Shown: positions 27,245 through 36,056 of the stretch, one piece after another
How positions within the stretch are numbered: position 1 is the first letter of the stretch
Layout of the letters: each line of letters starts with the position of its first letter
Source of the DNA: Lyngbya aestuarii BL J
Lineage (GTDB): Bacteria; Cyanobacteriota; Cyanobacteriia; Cyanobacteriales; Microcoleaceae
DNA: 64,000 bases
NCBI RefSeq assembly: GCF_000478195.2
Contig: NZ_AUZM01000019.1
Span: 1 to 64,000, forward strand
Direction of reading: 5' to 3'
Notes under the pieces: generated by a model
Told to the model about the DNA's origin: nothing
Database searches by the model: none
The model's input: only the letters and a program-made list of their open reading frames with translations
Program-made: the position numbers and the translations under genes

Positions 27245-28006
27245 TCATATTACTGTTGTTTGACCCATACCTAAACGAGTCTTAATTCCCGTTCCTGCAA
27301 ACTGCGAATAGTTTACTAACAAATTTGCCACATTAACTAACAGCAAATCTGTTTTATACAAGGCTTGTAACGTCACCTCTCCCACAAAACCATTAACCAT
27401 TCCTTTATTGACTCTAAACGGTAACGTTTGAATTCGATGACGTTTGAGTGCAACTGCTTCGACTAAATATCCAATCAGTTCACCTCCGCCTAAATATACA
27501 GGTGCAAACTCATTCCAAGACAGCAACCAACTCCGAAACATTAAACCGGGGACGGGTAAAGGTAACTGTAATTTACCCTGTGCAAAAGCGGTTGGGGTGC
27601 TGAATTTAAGCTGAAATTCTCGTGTTGGTTCGGGTTCATTAGCCACCAGCGTTGTATACAGTTGTTCATAGCTGCTTATCTCATCTTCTCGATTAATTAT
27701 ATCAAATTTTGCTCCCAAAAATTCCAAAGAGGAACCCAAATCTAGAGACTGAATTGCTTTAGCTGTATTCTGTTGTAGTCCACATAATGTGAGTTGATAA
27801 AATTCTTCAGGTTGAAAGGTTAAAAAATCACCCGAAGCAAAACAACGCCCTAAAATTCCCGAATAAGTTGTTGTTGGAATTTGATCACCTCCTATGTCTA
27901 AACTCATTCGTTGGTGTAAATTTTTAGCCAACTCTAAGTGATAGGTGCGTGGGAGAGTTACAGGCTGAGAAATTGCTAAAGTCCAAGTAGAACGAATTAA
28001 CATCAT
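27245..28006 (-). CDS. cas6: Cas6 family endoribonuclease (type III operon copy)
   Basis: 253 residues ending with the Cas6 glycine-rich signature FAGTGIKTRLGMGQT. The middle has FSTPTAFAQGKLQLPLPVPGLMFRSWLLSWNEFAP, a family feature also visible in the other copy (FGSLWRRWNHFAP). It is about 85 residues shorter than the type I copy. The start codon overlaps the csm5 stop (TAATG). It should supply crRNA to the Csm complex from repeats sharing the same hairpin. Last cas gene of the type III-A operon. Confidence 0.9.
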   Translation of the reverse strand: MMLIRSTWTLAISQPVTLPRTYHLELAKNLHQRMSLDIGGDQIPTTTYSGILGRCFASGDFLTFQPEEFYQLTLCGLQQNTAKAIQSLDLGSSLEFLGAKFDIINREDEISSYEQLYTTLVANEPEPTREFQLKFSTPTAFAQGKLQLPLPVPGLMFRSWLLSWNEFAPVYLGGGELIGYLVEAVALKRHRIQTLPFRVNKGMVNGFVGEVTLQALYKTDLLLVNVANLLVNYSQFAGTGIKTRLGMGQTTVI

Positions 28007-29295
28007 TATAAGACCTTAAACTTAACCCATCCCGGCAAAAATTTAATTTCACCTTTTGGATCAACAATTGTTCGGCGAGATTTTGGTGCTTCAAAATTAG
28101 GTGCAGGAATTCCGCAGGTATCTCGAAGCTCTGCTCTTAATTCATCATTCAATAACCAACCTATTGTCGTTCCGTTCATACCACTTCCCCACCCCAATCG
28201 CAACTGATACGGACATTTTTCGGGTTCATAAAATTTTCTAATTTCCGAAAAATATAAGCTTTTACCGGAATGTTGATTATCTTTGACCATATGCCAATAA
28301 TCATGTTCTCCATCCCATTGTTCTTGAGCAAATTCTTGACAAATTTTCACCAGATCATCAACCGACTGAAACGGTAATTTCATTCCTTGTTCATGCTGGA
28401 ACCAAGACAACATTTCTGTATCTATAGATAAAGTAAATTCTGTATTAATATTTCGCACCATTTCAGGATATATCGATGCTCTATATTTGGCTTGACAATC
28501 TTTGAAATGACTTGAAACAATTACTTCAGTGACAACAGGAATATTATAGGTGACTTTTTTACCTGTTGCTTTTCTTACTACTGTTTTTTTGAGCAAAGGC
28601 TGGGAATCACTTACTTTAACTGCTCTCATTATATCCGTATTAGGCCCTGTCTTTGCGGGAATATGACGACCTTGATAATTGAGTGAGAAGCTAGAAAATA
28701 AGTGATTCATCAAAAGCTCATCATCAGCAAACTTTTGCTTATACTTACTTTTAAATTCTCCTCGATCTAACTTTTGACGTAACTGTTTTTCAATTTCACT
28801 AATCCTGTGAGATTGGGGAACTTGATATTGATCGGCGTGTTTGATTAAATAATAGGCAATCGCTGTTCTAATTGCACCTTTAATTGATGAACCGGGAAGA
28901 TAAAGCTGTCCGAATCCATTACGAATCATTGGACGTAAATCTGTTATTTTTTGAGTCGTCCACTTAGCATCAACTAAAGACTCAGGAAAAATAGGATTGT
29001 CTTCTGAATCTGTAGCAATCTGCCAGTTATTACCAAAAGTTTGTTGGAGAAGATCGGCAATTTCATCTCGATTTTTAATGGCATTAATAAAGTCTTGTAA
29101 TCTTCCCCGTTGTTGTAAGGCTTTTGCTAAAGCTTCTTGATTGGGAAAATAAACTTTATTAGCTGTTTGAACATATTCAAAAGGATTCAGTTGAGAAACT
29201 TCTGAACCAATATGCAGAACTGGACTATTAAGCCGAATGCGTTTTGTTTCGTAAACCTCCGGTTTAACCAGAGCATTTTCAGAACTAAGAACCAT
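28006..29295 (-). CDS. csm5: Type III-A RAMP protein Csm5
   Basis: 429 residues from ATG 29295 (a TTG at 29307 is in frame). Csm5 caps the crRNA 3' end of the Csm complex. Visible features: the start IRLNSPVLHIGSEVSQLNPFEYV, the RAMP glycine loop FGQLYLPGSSIKGAIRTAIAYYL (about 130-150) and a C-terminal Gly-rich RLGWGSGMNGTTIGW. Csm5 is the marker that separates III-A from III-B and III-D here. Tightly packed behind csm4. Confidence 0.92.
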   Translation of the reverse strand: MVLSSENALVKPEVYETKRIRLNSPVLHIGSEVSQLNPFEYVQTANKVYFPNQEALAKALQQRGRLQDFINAIKNRDEIADLLQQTFGNNWQIATDSEDNPIFPESLVDAKWTTQKITDLRPMIRNGFGQLYLPGSSIKGAIRTAIAYYLIKHADQYQVPQSHRISEIEKQLRQKLDRGEFKSKYKQKFADDELLMNHLFSSFSLNYQGRHIPAKTGPNTDIMRAVKVSDSQPLLKKTVVRKATGKKVTYNIPVVTEVIVSSHFKDCQAKYRASIYPEMVRNINTEFTLSIDTEMLSWFQHEQGMKLPFQSVDDLVKICQEFAQEQWDGEHDYWHMVKDNQHSGKSLYFSEIRKFYEPEKCPYQLRLGWGSGMNGTTIGWLLNDELRAELRDTCGIPAPNFEAPKSRRTIVDPKGEIKFLPGWVKFKVL

Positions 29296-29299
29296 AATT

Positions 29300-30349
29300 T
29301 TACTCAACTAATGCTTTAATTGATAAACTCAAACTAATGCCACTGCGATAGATTTGATGAACTTTGAAGCCATCTGGTGTGACATTTGCAAGTTGACCTT
29401 TTGGTTGAACTCGAAAAACAGAACCTTCTGCAAACATCTGAACTGACTGGCGGCGACGCTGACTTCCTGAAGGAGAAGACGAAATCCAACCCCCTCGACG
29501 CAGCAATTCATAGCTACTTTTTTCTAAAAAGCTTTCTGATAAAGATTTTTCCCAAAATAAACTAATCAGACTGTGAAACTTTCCTTTGTCAAACTTGATC
29601 ACTTGTTCCCATTCGTCAGTTAATTCGCTTGATTCAACCTGAAATTGTCCTGCACCGCTAGAACGTTCGCCTCCAATTCCTTCCTCACCCAGAAATTTTA
29701 AAATAGTCAAAAAAGTATTTTTAAATTCGGGGTTAGAGAATTCAACGATAAAATATAATCCGGCGTTTTCTTTAAAGTAGACAAAATTGGTGTGATAGAT
29801 GTTGGTTGCTCTGGTGGTGCGATCAACTGCTATTTTAGGAACTTTCCCTTTTTGAACTGCTTCACCATAATTAAAAGTTTCTGCTTTTGCCAATTCTCCA
29901 TCTATTTTTTCTCCCTTTTTTGCTTTAGCCTTCGCTTTAAGTTCTTCTGTATCACTTTCTTTCCATCCCTCCCCTTGATACCAACGTTGCCAGATTTCCA
30001 ACGGTAAATAATTAAGTTTTTTGTATGCTTTGGAAAATTCTAAATCATCGTCTGGATAATTGACCGGACGTTTCAAAGGACGGGGTAAATAGTAGATGGT
30101 TTCTTCGTTGATTTGCCTATAGATAAAAGTAGAACTTAAGCGAAATAGGGGTTCCGTTTCAGCTTGAAACTGCTGTAGTAATTCCTCAACAGCATCTTTC
30201 CCCAGTAACCGAGCATAAGCACTAACCCAAGCACTAAATAGGGTGTCTGAATGAATGAAATCGCTTGTTTCTTCTAAACCTATTCCTAATTCACCAAAAT
30301 GAACAGGGTTGCGTTCAAAGTTTAACTTGTATAATTGCCATTCGCTCAT
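29300..30349 (-). CDS. csm4: Type III-A Cas5-like protein Csm4
   Basis: 349 residues. Csm4 binds the crRNA 5' handle and anchors Cas10. The N-terminus WQLYKLNFERNPVHFGELGIGLEETSDFIHSDTLFSAWVSAYARLLG has the family HSDTLFSA motif. Further on are YYLPRPLKRP and the Gly-rich loop LGEEGIGGERSSGAGQFQVES. It overlaps csm3 by 4 nt (ATGA), with GGGAG as ribosome binding site inside csm3. Confidence 0.93.
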   Translation of the reverse strand: MSEWQLYKLNFERNPVHFGELGIGLEETSDFIHSDTLFSAWVSAYARLLGKDAVEELLQQFQAETEPLFRLSSTFIYRQINEETIYYLPRPLKRPVNYPDDDLEFSKAYKKLNYLPLEIWQRWYQGEGWKESDTEELKAKAKAKKGEKIDGELAKAETFNYGEAVQKGKVPKIAVDRTTRATNIYHTNFVYFKENAGLYFIVEFSNPEFKNTFLTILKFLGEEGIGGERSSGAGQFQVESSELTDEWEQVIKFDKGKFHSLISLFWEKSLSESFLEKSSYELLRRGGWISSSPSGSQRRRQSVQMFAEGSVFRVQPKGQLANVTPDGFKVHQIYRSGISLSLSIKALVE

Positions 30350-31317
30350 TGTTCATCTCCCTGGGGTAAAAGTTTCTGAATTTCATCAAATTTCTCCGGT
30401 AGCTTGCTAGTATCTTCGATTCCAGATAATTGATTTGATAACGGTAAACTGAGCGCACTATTTTCCGCGTTACTAATTCCTGAATAATCCCGATAAGAAA
30501 ACTCTAGATTTTGAAACTTTATTTTGCCATAACCACGAGAACCATGTCCGCCTAAAGCATCATCTTCTAAAACCAAGATAGTTTGTAGAATATTTTTTAA
30601 ATCTTCTCGTGCTTGAGTTGCATCTTCAACGGTATAAACCATCTCCAACTTAAATTGAGATCCGGCTGGAACTCGTTCTAATTGACGAGGATTTGCTGCG
30701 GCGGTAATCCGATCAATACCATTTTCAAACTTCCACTCAGTCATATACAAACCCGTGTCAATCTGTACGAGTTTTTGAGCAGAATCATCTGTTAAATGAC
30801 AATCACGAACAATCAAGCGTGCTGGAGAATTTCGACCTTTGATTTTAGTATAGGATTCACCCTCAATAGTTGCCGTTTCCAAACCGTCTAAATTTTGTTC
30901 TTGAGCGACTGAAGTTTTTACCCAACAATTTGCACCTGTTGAACCAAACACGCGGCTAACAGCACAAGTTTTAGCTCCTTCATAAGCAATATATTGTTTT
31001 TGTTCGTTTCTACTTCTAACTTCTGTATATCCGTCCTCTAAATCATCACTTTCATAACGATAGGTTCCACTTCCTCCAGAACGGTTCAAAGGTTTATTGA
31101 GTAACCGTTCTAAAATTGCTCTGAGTTTTCCTTTTATTGAAGAACCAGGTAAATAAGGGTTTTTAGTCATTGGATCGCGGATAACGGGTTTATCTAATCC
31201 TCCAATGTCTAAAGTTTCACCCCCTCCACCAATATGAAGTCCTGTTTCAACTGTTAGAATACTCTTAATGATGAGTTTTCCAAGTAAAGATTTTTGGGGT
31301 CTTTTAATCACAGTCAT
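30346..31317 (-). CDS. csm3: Type III-A Cas7-like backbone and RNase Csm3
   Basis: 323 residues. Csm3 forms the Csm filament and cuts target RNA every 6 nt. The catalytic Asp is seen in IGGLDKPVIRDP (D42, equivalent to D33 of the well-studied Csm3 proteins), so the backbone RNase should be active. The Gly loop PYLPGSSIKGKLRAILERLL follows. It is longer than typical Csm3 (about 220) owing to a C-terminal tail of some 40 residues. GGAGG lies 9 nt before the start; 2-nt gap to csm2. Confidence 0.94.
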   Translation of the reverse strand: MTVIKRPQKSLLGKLIIKSILTVETGLHIGGGGETLDIGGLDKPVIRDPMTKNPYLPGSSIKGKLRAILERLLNKPLNRSGGSGTYRYESDDLEDGYTEVRSRNEQKQYIAYEGAKTCAVSRVFGSTGANCWVKTSVAQEQNLDGLETATIEGESYTKIKGRNSPARLIVRDCHLTDDSAQKLVQIDTGLYMTEWKFENGIDRITAAANPRQLERVPAGSQFKLEMVYTVEDATQAREDLKNILQTILVLEDDALGGHGSRGYGKIKFQNLEFSYRDYSGISNAENSALSLPLSNQLSGIEDTSKLPEKFDEIQKLLPQGDEQ

Positions 31318-31319
31318 TG

Positions 31320-31802
31320 TTACTTTCCTCCTTCTGCTTTATGATAAGCAATAATTGACTCCATTAATTGAACTAAGCGTTCAAAATCATCTTTGCTGTG
31401 TACCTTATCAATCGCCTCTGCCATCACTCCATTTAGTGCTTTAACTGCATCTTGACGTGCGGCTGCATAAGCAAGCTTTGGTTTAAGAAGAACAACTTCT
31501 GTTTCAATCGCAGAAAAATCATTTCCAATCAATTTTGCTTTCAATTGATTAATGGCATCTAGAAACTTACGAATCTGATTTGTTTCAAGTCGTTGTCGTT
31601 TAAGTTCTGGCCCAAATTTCTGTGCGTGTTTAACTAAATCCCGAATTGGATAATCTTTCAGACCCCCTTTCAATCCTTTAATTGTATCGATAATCTCTTT
31701 CGTGATATCAAGCTTATGCTGATTGTTTTCATCTCGATAATCTGATTTTATATCCCGTTTGGGTTGGCTCTTTTGTTCTATTCGTTTAGTGGGTTTATTC
31801 AT
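31320..31802 (-). CDS. csm2: Type III-A small subunit Csm2
   Basis: 160 residues from ATG 31802. The Csm2 pattern is IRDLVKHAQKFGPELKRQRLETNQIRKFLDAINQLKAKL and YAAARQDAVKALNGVMAEAIDKV, an all-helical protein that contacts the target RNA in the complex. The first 40 residues are a polar, Lys-rich extension. The start is the first ATG; the upstream TTG extension is not supported by a binding site. Confidence 0.9.
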   Translation of the reverse strand: MNKPTKRIEQKSQPKRDIKSDYRDENNQHKLDITKEIIDTIKGLKGGLKDYPIRDLVKHAQKFGPELKRQRLETNQIRKFLDAINQLKAKLIGNDFSAIETEVVLLKPKLAYAAARQDAVKALNGVMAEAIDKVHSKDDFERLVQLMESIIAYHKAEGGK

Positions 31803-31856
31803 CGATTTGAATTTAATTAGGAGTATCAATTTTATCTCAAGAGCGATCGCCTTTAA

Positions 31857-32411
31857 TCAAGCTTGCAATACTTGTTCTACGGTTAACGCTAATTCAGGAA
31901 AGGTTGGAGAAATAATTCTATCATTTTCTTTATATTCTACCTGTTCATACAATCCCTCTACTAAACTTAAAACAGTAACTTTTTGTTCAGTGGAATCGAC
32001 AATCCAATATTCAGGAATTCCCACCACACTATATTCAGAACGTTTATAGCGATAATCCCTTGTTTTCGATTCTGGACTGACAATTTCTACCGCTATTATT
32101 GCTGATTCCATAACAGCAGATACATCCAAATCAGAGATTTTTTCTCGGTCGATGACACAAATATCTGGAATTCGAGAACGATTTACAGATGTTCTTACCC
32201 CAATCCCTGACAAAGTTATCCAAGGTTGACTAAGCTGATTAATTTGTCCTTCAAAGATATTAGTCAAAAAGCGAATAATAAACGCATGACGAAATGTTGC
32301 TGGATTCACGATAATTAATTCTCCGTCTTCCAATTCATAACGGTTATCCGTACCATCGTCATAGTTAAGATACTCCTCAAAGGTAAGTTTCTGTTTGGTG
32401 GTTGTATTCAT
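31857..32411 (-). CDS. Uma2-family PD-(D/E)XK protein embedded in the type III operon
   Basis: 184 residues with the Uma2 pattern: LTFEEYLNYDDGTDNRYELEDGELI, SRIPDICVIDREK (Asp), AIIAVEIVSPES (Glu) and YKRSEYSVVGIPEYWIVD. It lies 4 nt after the cas10 stop codon on the same strand and 54 nt before csm2, so it is transcribed inside the csm operon. It shares the family but little sequence with the Uma2 gene at 25768. Whether it serves immunity or is a passenger is unknown. Confidence 0.88.
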   Translation of the reverse strand: MNTTTKQKLTFEEYLNYDDGTDNRYELEDGELIIVNPATFRHAFIIRFLTNIFEGQINQLSQPWITLSGIGVRTSVNRSRIPDICVIDREKISDLDVSAVMESAIIAVEIVSPESKTRDYRYKRSEYSVVGIPEYWIVDSTEQKVTVLSLVEGLYEQVEYKENDRIISPTFPELALTVEQVLQA

Positions 32412-32415
32412 AGTT

Positions 32416-34701
32416 TTAACCTTGATTTTGTTGACGGTTTAATAACTCTATCCAAGTAGCGATCGCTTGAAAATAGGGAGCGTTATAGGGACTCTTTAAA
32501 GACTTCCTGAATTTATCATCATCCAGCACTTTTTTGGGAAGCCTTGCGAGAGTATATGCAACTTTTGGTAAATGCAAATAATAGCGAATATCTTGCTTTT
32601 GTCCTGAATAAAGTTCTTTTTTGCGTTTGTTTTCAATTTCCTTGATTATTTGGTTTTGGAGTTGTGCAGTTGCGAGTAAGTTTCTCACAAAACTCCGCGA
32701 GTAATTCTGCTCTATATTATAGAGCTTTTGTACAAAGGGTAATACACCAAATAAACTTGGTAAATCTAAACTTAGATAATTTCTGATTTCTTCATCAATA
32801 ACTTGTGATGGATTAGTCCCTAACCATTCATCCCATTTAAACACCTCTCCAAATAATCCTAAACTATCTCGACCATTTCCTTTTGCTTTTTCTTCCGCTT
32901 CTCCCGACTCATTAGCCGCTTGATACAGAGGAAATTTATAGTCAGCAAGGCTAATTCCTCCCGATAAAGTGATATCTGGATTGTGACCTGTATAGGCTCG
33001 AAATGCTTGATAAACATCAAAACTAAATTCGACAACTTCATTCCAAGTCCCACTAATAAATAAGTCGTCTCCTCCTGCATAAATAAAGAGTAAATTTGGT
33101 CGATAACCTTCATTAAAACTCTTTGTTTCTTGGGGTAAATTAGCACGCCGATCTTTTGCCAAGCTATTCAGATAAACTTTAAAGAAATAAGTCATTAGGC
33201 GAGACAGTCCCGCAATTCTTGGTAAATTTTGAACTGTCCTTTCCTTAAGACCTTTAGCAAAAATATTACCCAGTTTGTCTACATCCATTTTTAAATAGCC
33301 AACTCGCTTAATTCCTTTAGCTTTTTCTGCAAACTCACCTGCACGCATAGTTTGGTCAAGTTCTTCTTCTTTTAAACTCTGCTGTGCATAATCACCTAAA
33401 AACAAAGGTGAAACTTTGCAGAAGTGGCGAAACTGATAATGTTCAATTGTCCAATCATTAACTAATAAAGTTGTATCTGGATTATTGATGATTGTTTTCC
33501 ATTGATCGAAAATATGATAATAAACTGTTTCCGTGTTAAATTCAAAGGTAATAGGTTTAGTATCTCCTCCTTTAATTTTCTTCTCTTTAGACCGAATTAT
33601 TGCTTCAACTTTTAACAGCTTACCTCCCAACTGAAACATCTCTCGGCAAATTGGACAAGCATCAACAGAATCAGGCTCTTGAGGATTCAAACGTTCTAAA
33701 TCGGTTGTATCATCTCGATGACAAACTTTACAAGGTAAATAACTGGGTTTTTCCTCTAATAACTTATCAATTTTTAAATCAAACTTACGATTTTTTTGTA
33801 TATTTACTTTTTTGATGACTTTATTCCAATGTTCACCAAATTTTTGGGTTTTAACATCTTCCGCAGTAAAACATTCTGATGCAGCAAGTGCTAAAAATAT
33901 TTTTCCTTGAAAATGCTCGAGTAGCCATTCATTAAACTCATCCTTAACTTCTTTAATTGTATCTTCAGTTTTTTCTGCTGGAGCTAATATATATAAATTT
34001 CCCCCACCCGCATAAATCACACTGGTTCTAGGTAACTTTAATTTTTCCAAAAGCTGCTGTACAATTTCCTCTGCAACTAATTCTAAATAGAAACTTCTGG
34101 CTCTCAAAGACTTCAACGCGCCATCGGAGGAAATCGTATAAATAAACTTTTGAATTCCTGACAAATCACCCGCAACTAAGCAAATTTTTTCTGATTTAAG
34201 ATCGGGAGCGATTGACGCAGTAGCGTCACTGGCCGAGCCAATCGCACAAGCAACCGCAGCCGTTGATCGCGCCATATCAATTAACGCAATATCTGGCTCA
34301 CAAAAGCTCAAACATGACCCGTATTTTTCGATAAATAAAGTCAGCAGGGACAAGTTATTCCAGTCTTCTGGTTGTAGCTTTTCTAAAGCTGTTTTTATAT
34401 CTTCTTTATAGTGAGCTAGGTTGGGTTTTTCTTCTACTGGATAGGGAATATAAGGATCAGAATCTGCGATTTTACCGACAGGACAATAATATTCTTTTGC
34501 TTGACCTTGTGAAAGTTCGACAAAATCGAATAATAAACGCAAACAGCTAGGTTCGTTGTCTGTCCATGAAAGAATTATTTTCGCTCTTGTAACTACTGAA
34601 TATTCTTGGATAGTCGGAAACTGATCAGGTAAGCCTACCCATTTGGCTAAAACTAATACAGCTTCTTGCATTACTTGTAAAGCAATATCTTGAGATTCCA
34701 T
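32416..34701 (-). CDS. cas10: Type III-A signature protein Cas10/Csm1, HD domain not visible
   Basis: 761 residues. The second Palm domain has the cyclase motif YAGGDDLF (GGDD at residues 543-546), so synthesis of cyclic oligoadenylate on target binding is expected. A zinc finger CKVC...CPIC lies in the middle (about 328-354). The first Palm domain contains LVAGDLSGIQKFIYTISSDGALKSLRARSFYLEL. The N-terminal 150 residues show no HD dyad (nothing like HDIGK), so single-stranded DNase activity is probably absent. Defence would then rest on Csm3 RNA cleavage and second-messenger signalling (inference). Follows the orphan P-loop fragment and csx3. Confidence 0.95.
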   Translation of the reverse strand: MESQDIALQVMQEAVLVLAKWVGLPDQFPTIQEYSVVTRAKIILSWTDNEPSCLRLLFDFVELSQGQAKEYYCPVGKIADSDPYIPYPVEEKPNLAHYKEDIKTALEKLQPEDWNNLSLLTLFIEKYGSCLSFCEPDIALIDMARSTAAVACAIGSASDATASIAPDLKSEKICLVAGDLSGIQKFIYTISSDGALKSLRARSFYLELVAEEIVQQLLEKLKLPRTSVIYAGGGNLYILAPAEKTEDTIKEVKDEFNEWLLEHFQGKIFLALAASECFTAEDVKTQKFGEHWNKVIKKVNIQKNRKFDLKIDKLLEEKPSYLPCKVCHRDDTTDLERLNPQEPDSVDACPICREMFQLGGKLLKVEAIIRSKEKKIKGGDTKPITFEFNTETVYYHIFDQWKTIINNPDTTLLVNDWTIEHYQFRHFCKVSPLFLGDYAQQSLKEEELDQTMRAGEFAEKAKGIKRVGYLKMDVDKLGNIFAKGLKERTVQNLPRIAGLSRLMTYFFKVYLNSLAKDRRANLPQETKSFNEGYRPNLLFIYAGGDDLFISGTWNEVVEFSFDVYQAFRAYTGHNPDITLSGGISLADYKFPLYQAANESGEAEEKAKGNGRDSLGLFGEVFKWDEWLGTNPSQVIDEEIRNYLSLDLPSLFGVLPFVQKLYNIEQNYSRSFVRNLLATAQLQNQIIKEIENKRKKELYSGQKQDIRYYLHLPKVAYTLARLPKKVLDDDKFRKSLKSPYNAPYFQAIATWIELLNRQQNQG

Positions 34702-34753
34702 AACTCATTTTCCTAAAACAATAAACGATTAAAACGAGAGCGAGTCTCTGTAT

Positions 34754-34996
34754 CTAAATCTCCTGACTCAATCTGACTAACACCTCTGATAACTTCTGAA
34801 CCATTGGACGCTGAGAGACATCTTTCCCTCGTTTAAAGGTTGGTGCAAACCATGAACCTTCCCCGTCAGGACAGGCTGTAATAAATAGAGGATAAGGAGC
34901 CTGACCCATTCTATGCGATCGCATAATTGCCTGTTTTAACCCCTCTCGCAAACAAGATTTTCTCGAATGATATGGCCCACACACAAAAATTTTCAT
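34754..34996 (-). pseudogene. Fragment of the P-loop (AAA-like) domain that accompanies Csx3
   Basis: 80 residues: a degenerate Walker A (MKIFVCGPYHSRKSC, with Arg where the invariant Gly of GKS belongs) and ACPDGEGSWF, a motif I associate with the ATPase domain fused to Csx3 in many cyanobacteria. That domain is normally some 200 residues, so this is the N-terminal third only. It lies 63 nt after csx3, in the same frame, but the gap holds two further stops. Most likely a remnant of a Csx3-AAA fusion; a short separate gene is possible. Confidence 0.5.
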
Positions 34997-35059
34997 TGAT
35001 TTTTTCTTAATACCATTGAAAACTGTAGTACATTATATTACTTTTTGTCAAACCCAACT

Positions 35060-35365
35060 TTAATCAATACAATCTCCCAGTTTATAATTTGGATTATGAG
35101 TAATGGAAATGACGTATTTTCCCATTTTTGGGTCAAACACCCCAACAGCGCCGAATAAATGACTAACTTTGTGGGCGAGAGTCATCGCAACAGGCAGACT
35201 ACAAGGGTCATTAACCCTCAACAATTCCCCGCCTTTCAGTTCTCCGGTTTTCGACATTTCCTCTAAACGCGCTGCTGCATCCCGCACTATTTGGTCGTTT
35301 TGGGCTGGATCTCCGAACCCAATTTGTAAAACACCATCAATCATTTGAATGTTGTAGGTTGTCAT
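35060..35365 (-). CDS. csx3: Csx3-family protein (Crn3-type ring nuclease)
   Basis: 101 residues from ATG 35365, with CAGGAG 8 nt upstream; a longer frame to 35506 is rejected. The Csx3 core is clear: GELLRVNDPCSLPVAMTLAHKVSHLFGAVGVFDPKMGKYVISITHNPNYKLGD, with H69 and D78 in the conserved SH...VFDP segment. Csx3 proteins bind and cut cyclic tetra-adenylate, switching off type III signalling. First gene of the type III-A operon, so the off-switch is made together with Cas10. It normally carries a fused ATPase domain in cyanobacteria; here that part is split off. Confidence 0.85.
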   Translation of the reverse strand: MTTYNIQMIDGVLQIGFGDPAQNDQIVRDAAARLEEMSKTGELKGGELLRVNDPCSLPVAMTLAHKVSHLFGAVGVFDPKMGKYVISITHNPNYKLGDCID

Positions 35366-35784
35366 CTCAATTTCTCCTGTAACTATTTTGAATCTTACCT
35401 GGCGTTGGAAGATGGTATTTCCAAGCCCCGATAAAAGAAGAATGTGAAGCTTTCTGGTACATGAAGTGAGTGAGTAAGTGGCTTCGACTCCTGCAATTGT
35501 GATCAAAACTGAAGGGTATTTTCCATCCTTTTAGCGGAAGGACACCTTTTTTTTGAGATGATGGAGGAATTATACTGACGAGTAATACCGAAAAATTAGG
35601 GTTTTTTTATTGATAATTCTACTTAATCCGACAAAAGTTACAGGAGAGATGCTTTTCCAACGTTGGAAAGTTTTTATTCCAATGATTTATAAGTTACTAA
35701 AAATACTTCCACATTTCAGTATTTTCCCGGTAGCCATTTGCCCAAAAACGGATAACAATAGTAGTATCGAGTGGAAAAAGAATT
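35366..35784. other. Divergent regulatory region between csx3 and the HTH gene
   Basis: 419 nt without a gene. It should contain the promoter of the whole type III operon (minus strand) and that of the HTH gene (plus strand). A short hairpin TCCTT...AAGGA followed by eight T (about 35529-35553) could end plus-strand transcription. No clear operator was found. Confidence 0.4.
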
Positions 35785-35985
35785 ATGCAAGGACATCGTA
35801 GAATTGAACTCACACCCAGAGAACAAGAGGTTTATGATCTGCTACAGCAAGGGCTGAAGCATAAAGAAATTGCCGAAAAGCTGGGTATCTCTCTCCAACG
35901 AGTGGGAGCTTTGCACAAAAATTTGAGATTGAGAATTCTCAACAAGCAAGAAATGCGTAAACCTTTTTGCTCCGAAAATTGCTAG
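35785..35985 (+). CDS. Small LuxR-type HTH DNA-binding protein
   Basis: 66 residues consisting almost only of a GerE/LuxR helix-turn-helix: LTPREQEVYDLLQQGLKHKEIAEKLGISLQRVGALHKNLRLRI. The C-terminal end has two Cys (CSENC). There is no receiver or sensor domain. It is divergent from the csx3-cas10-csm operon and is a candidate regulator of it (inference). Starts at ATG with a purine-rich GGAAAAAG upstream. Confidence 0.75.
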   Translation: MQGHRRIELTPREQEVYDLLQQGLKHKEIAEKLGISLQRVGALHKNLRLRILNKQEMRKPFCSENC

Positions 35986-36056
35986 AAAGATTATTTTCAA
36001 ATTCAGTTGTCGGGGTGTAGCACTTACACCCCCTAAAATTATGCTGGATTCAGGTT

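Noticed and set aside
35005-35055. Promoter TTGACA...TATAAT between csx3 and the P-loop fragment
   Set aside because: The two boxes are only 8 nt apart, too close for a sigma-70 promoter, and no alternative -35 box was convincing.
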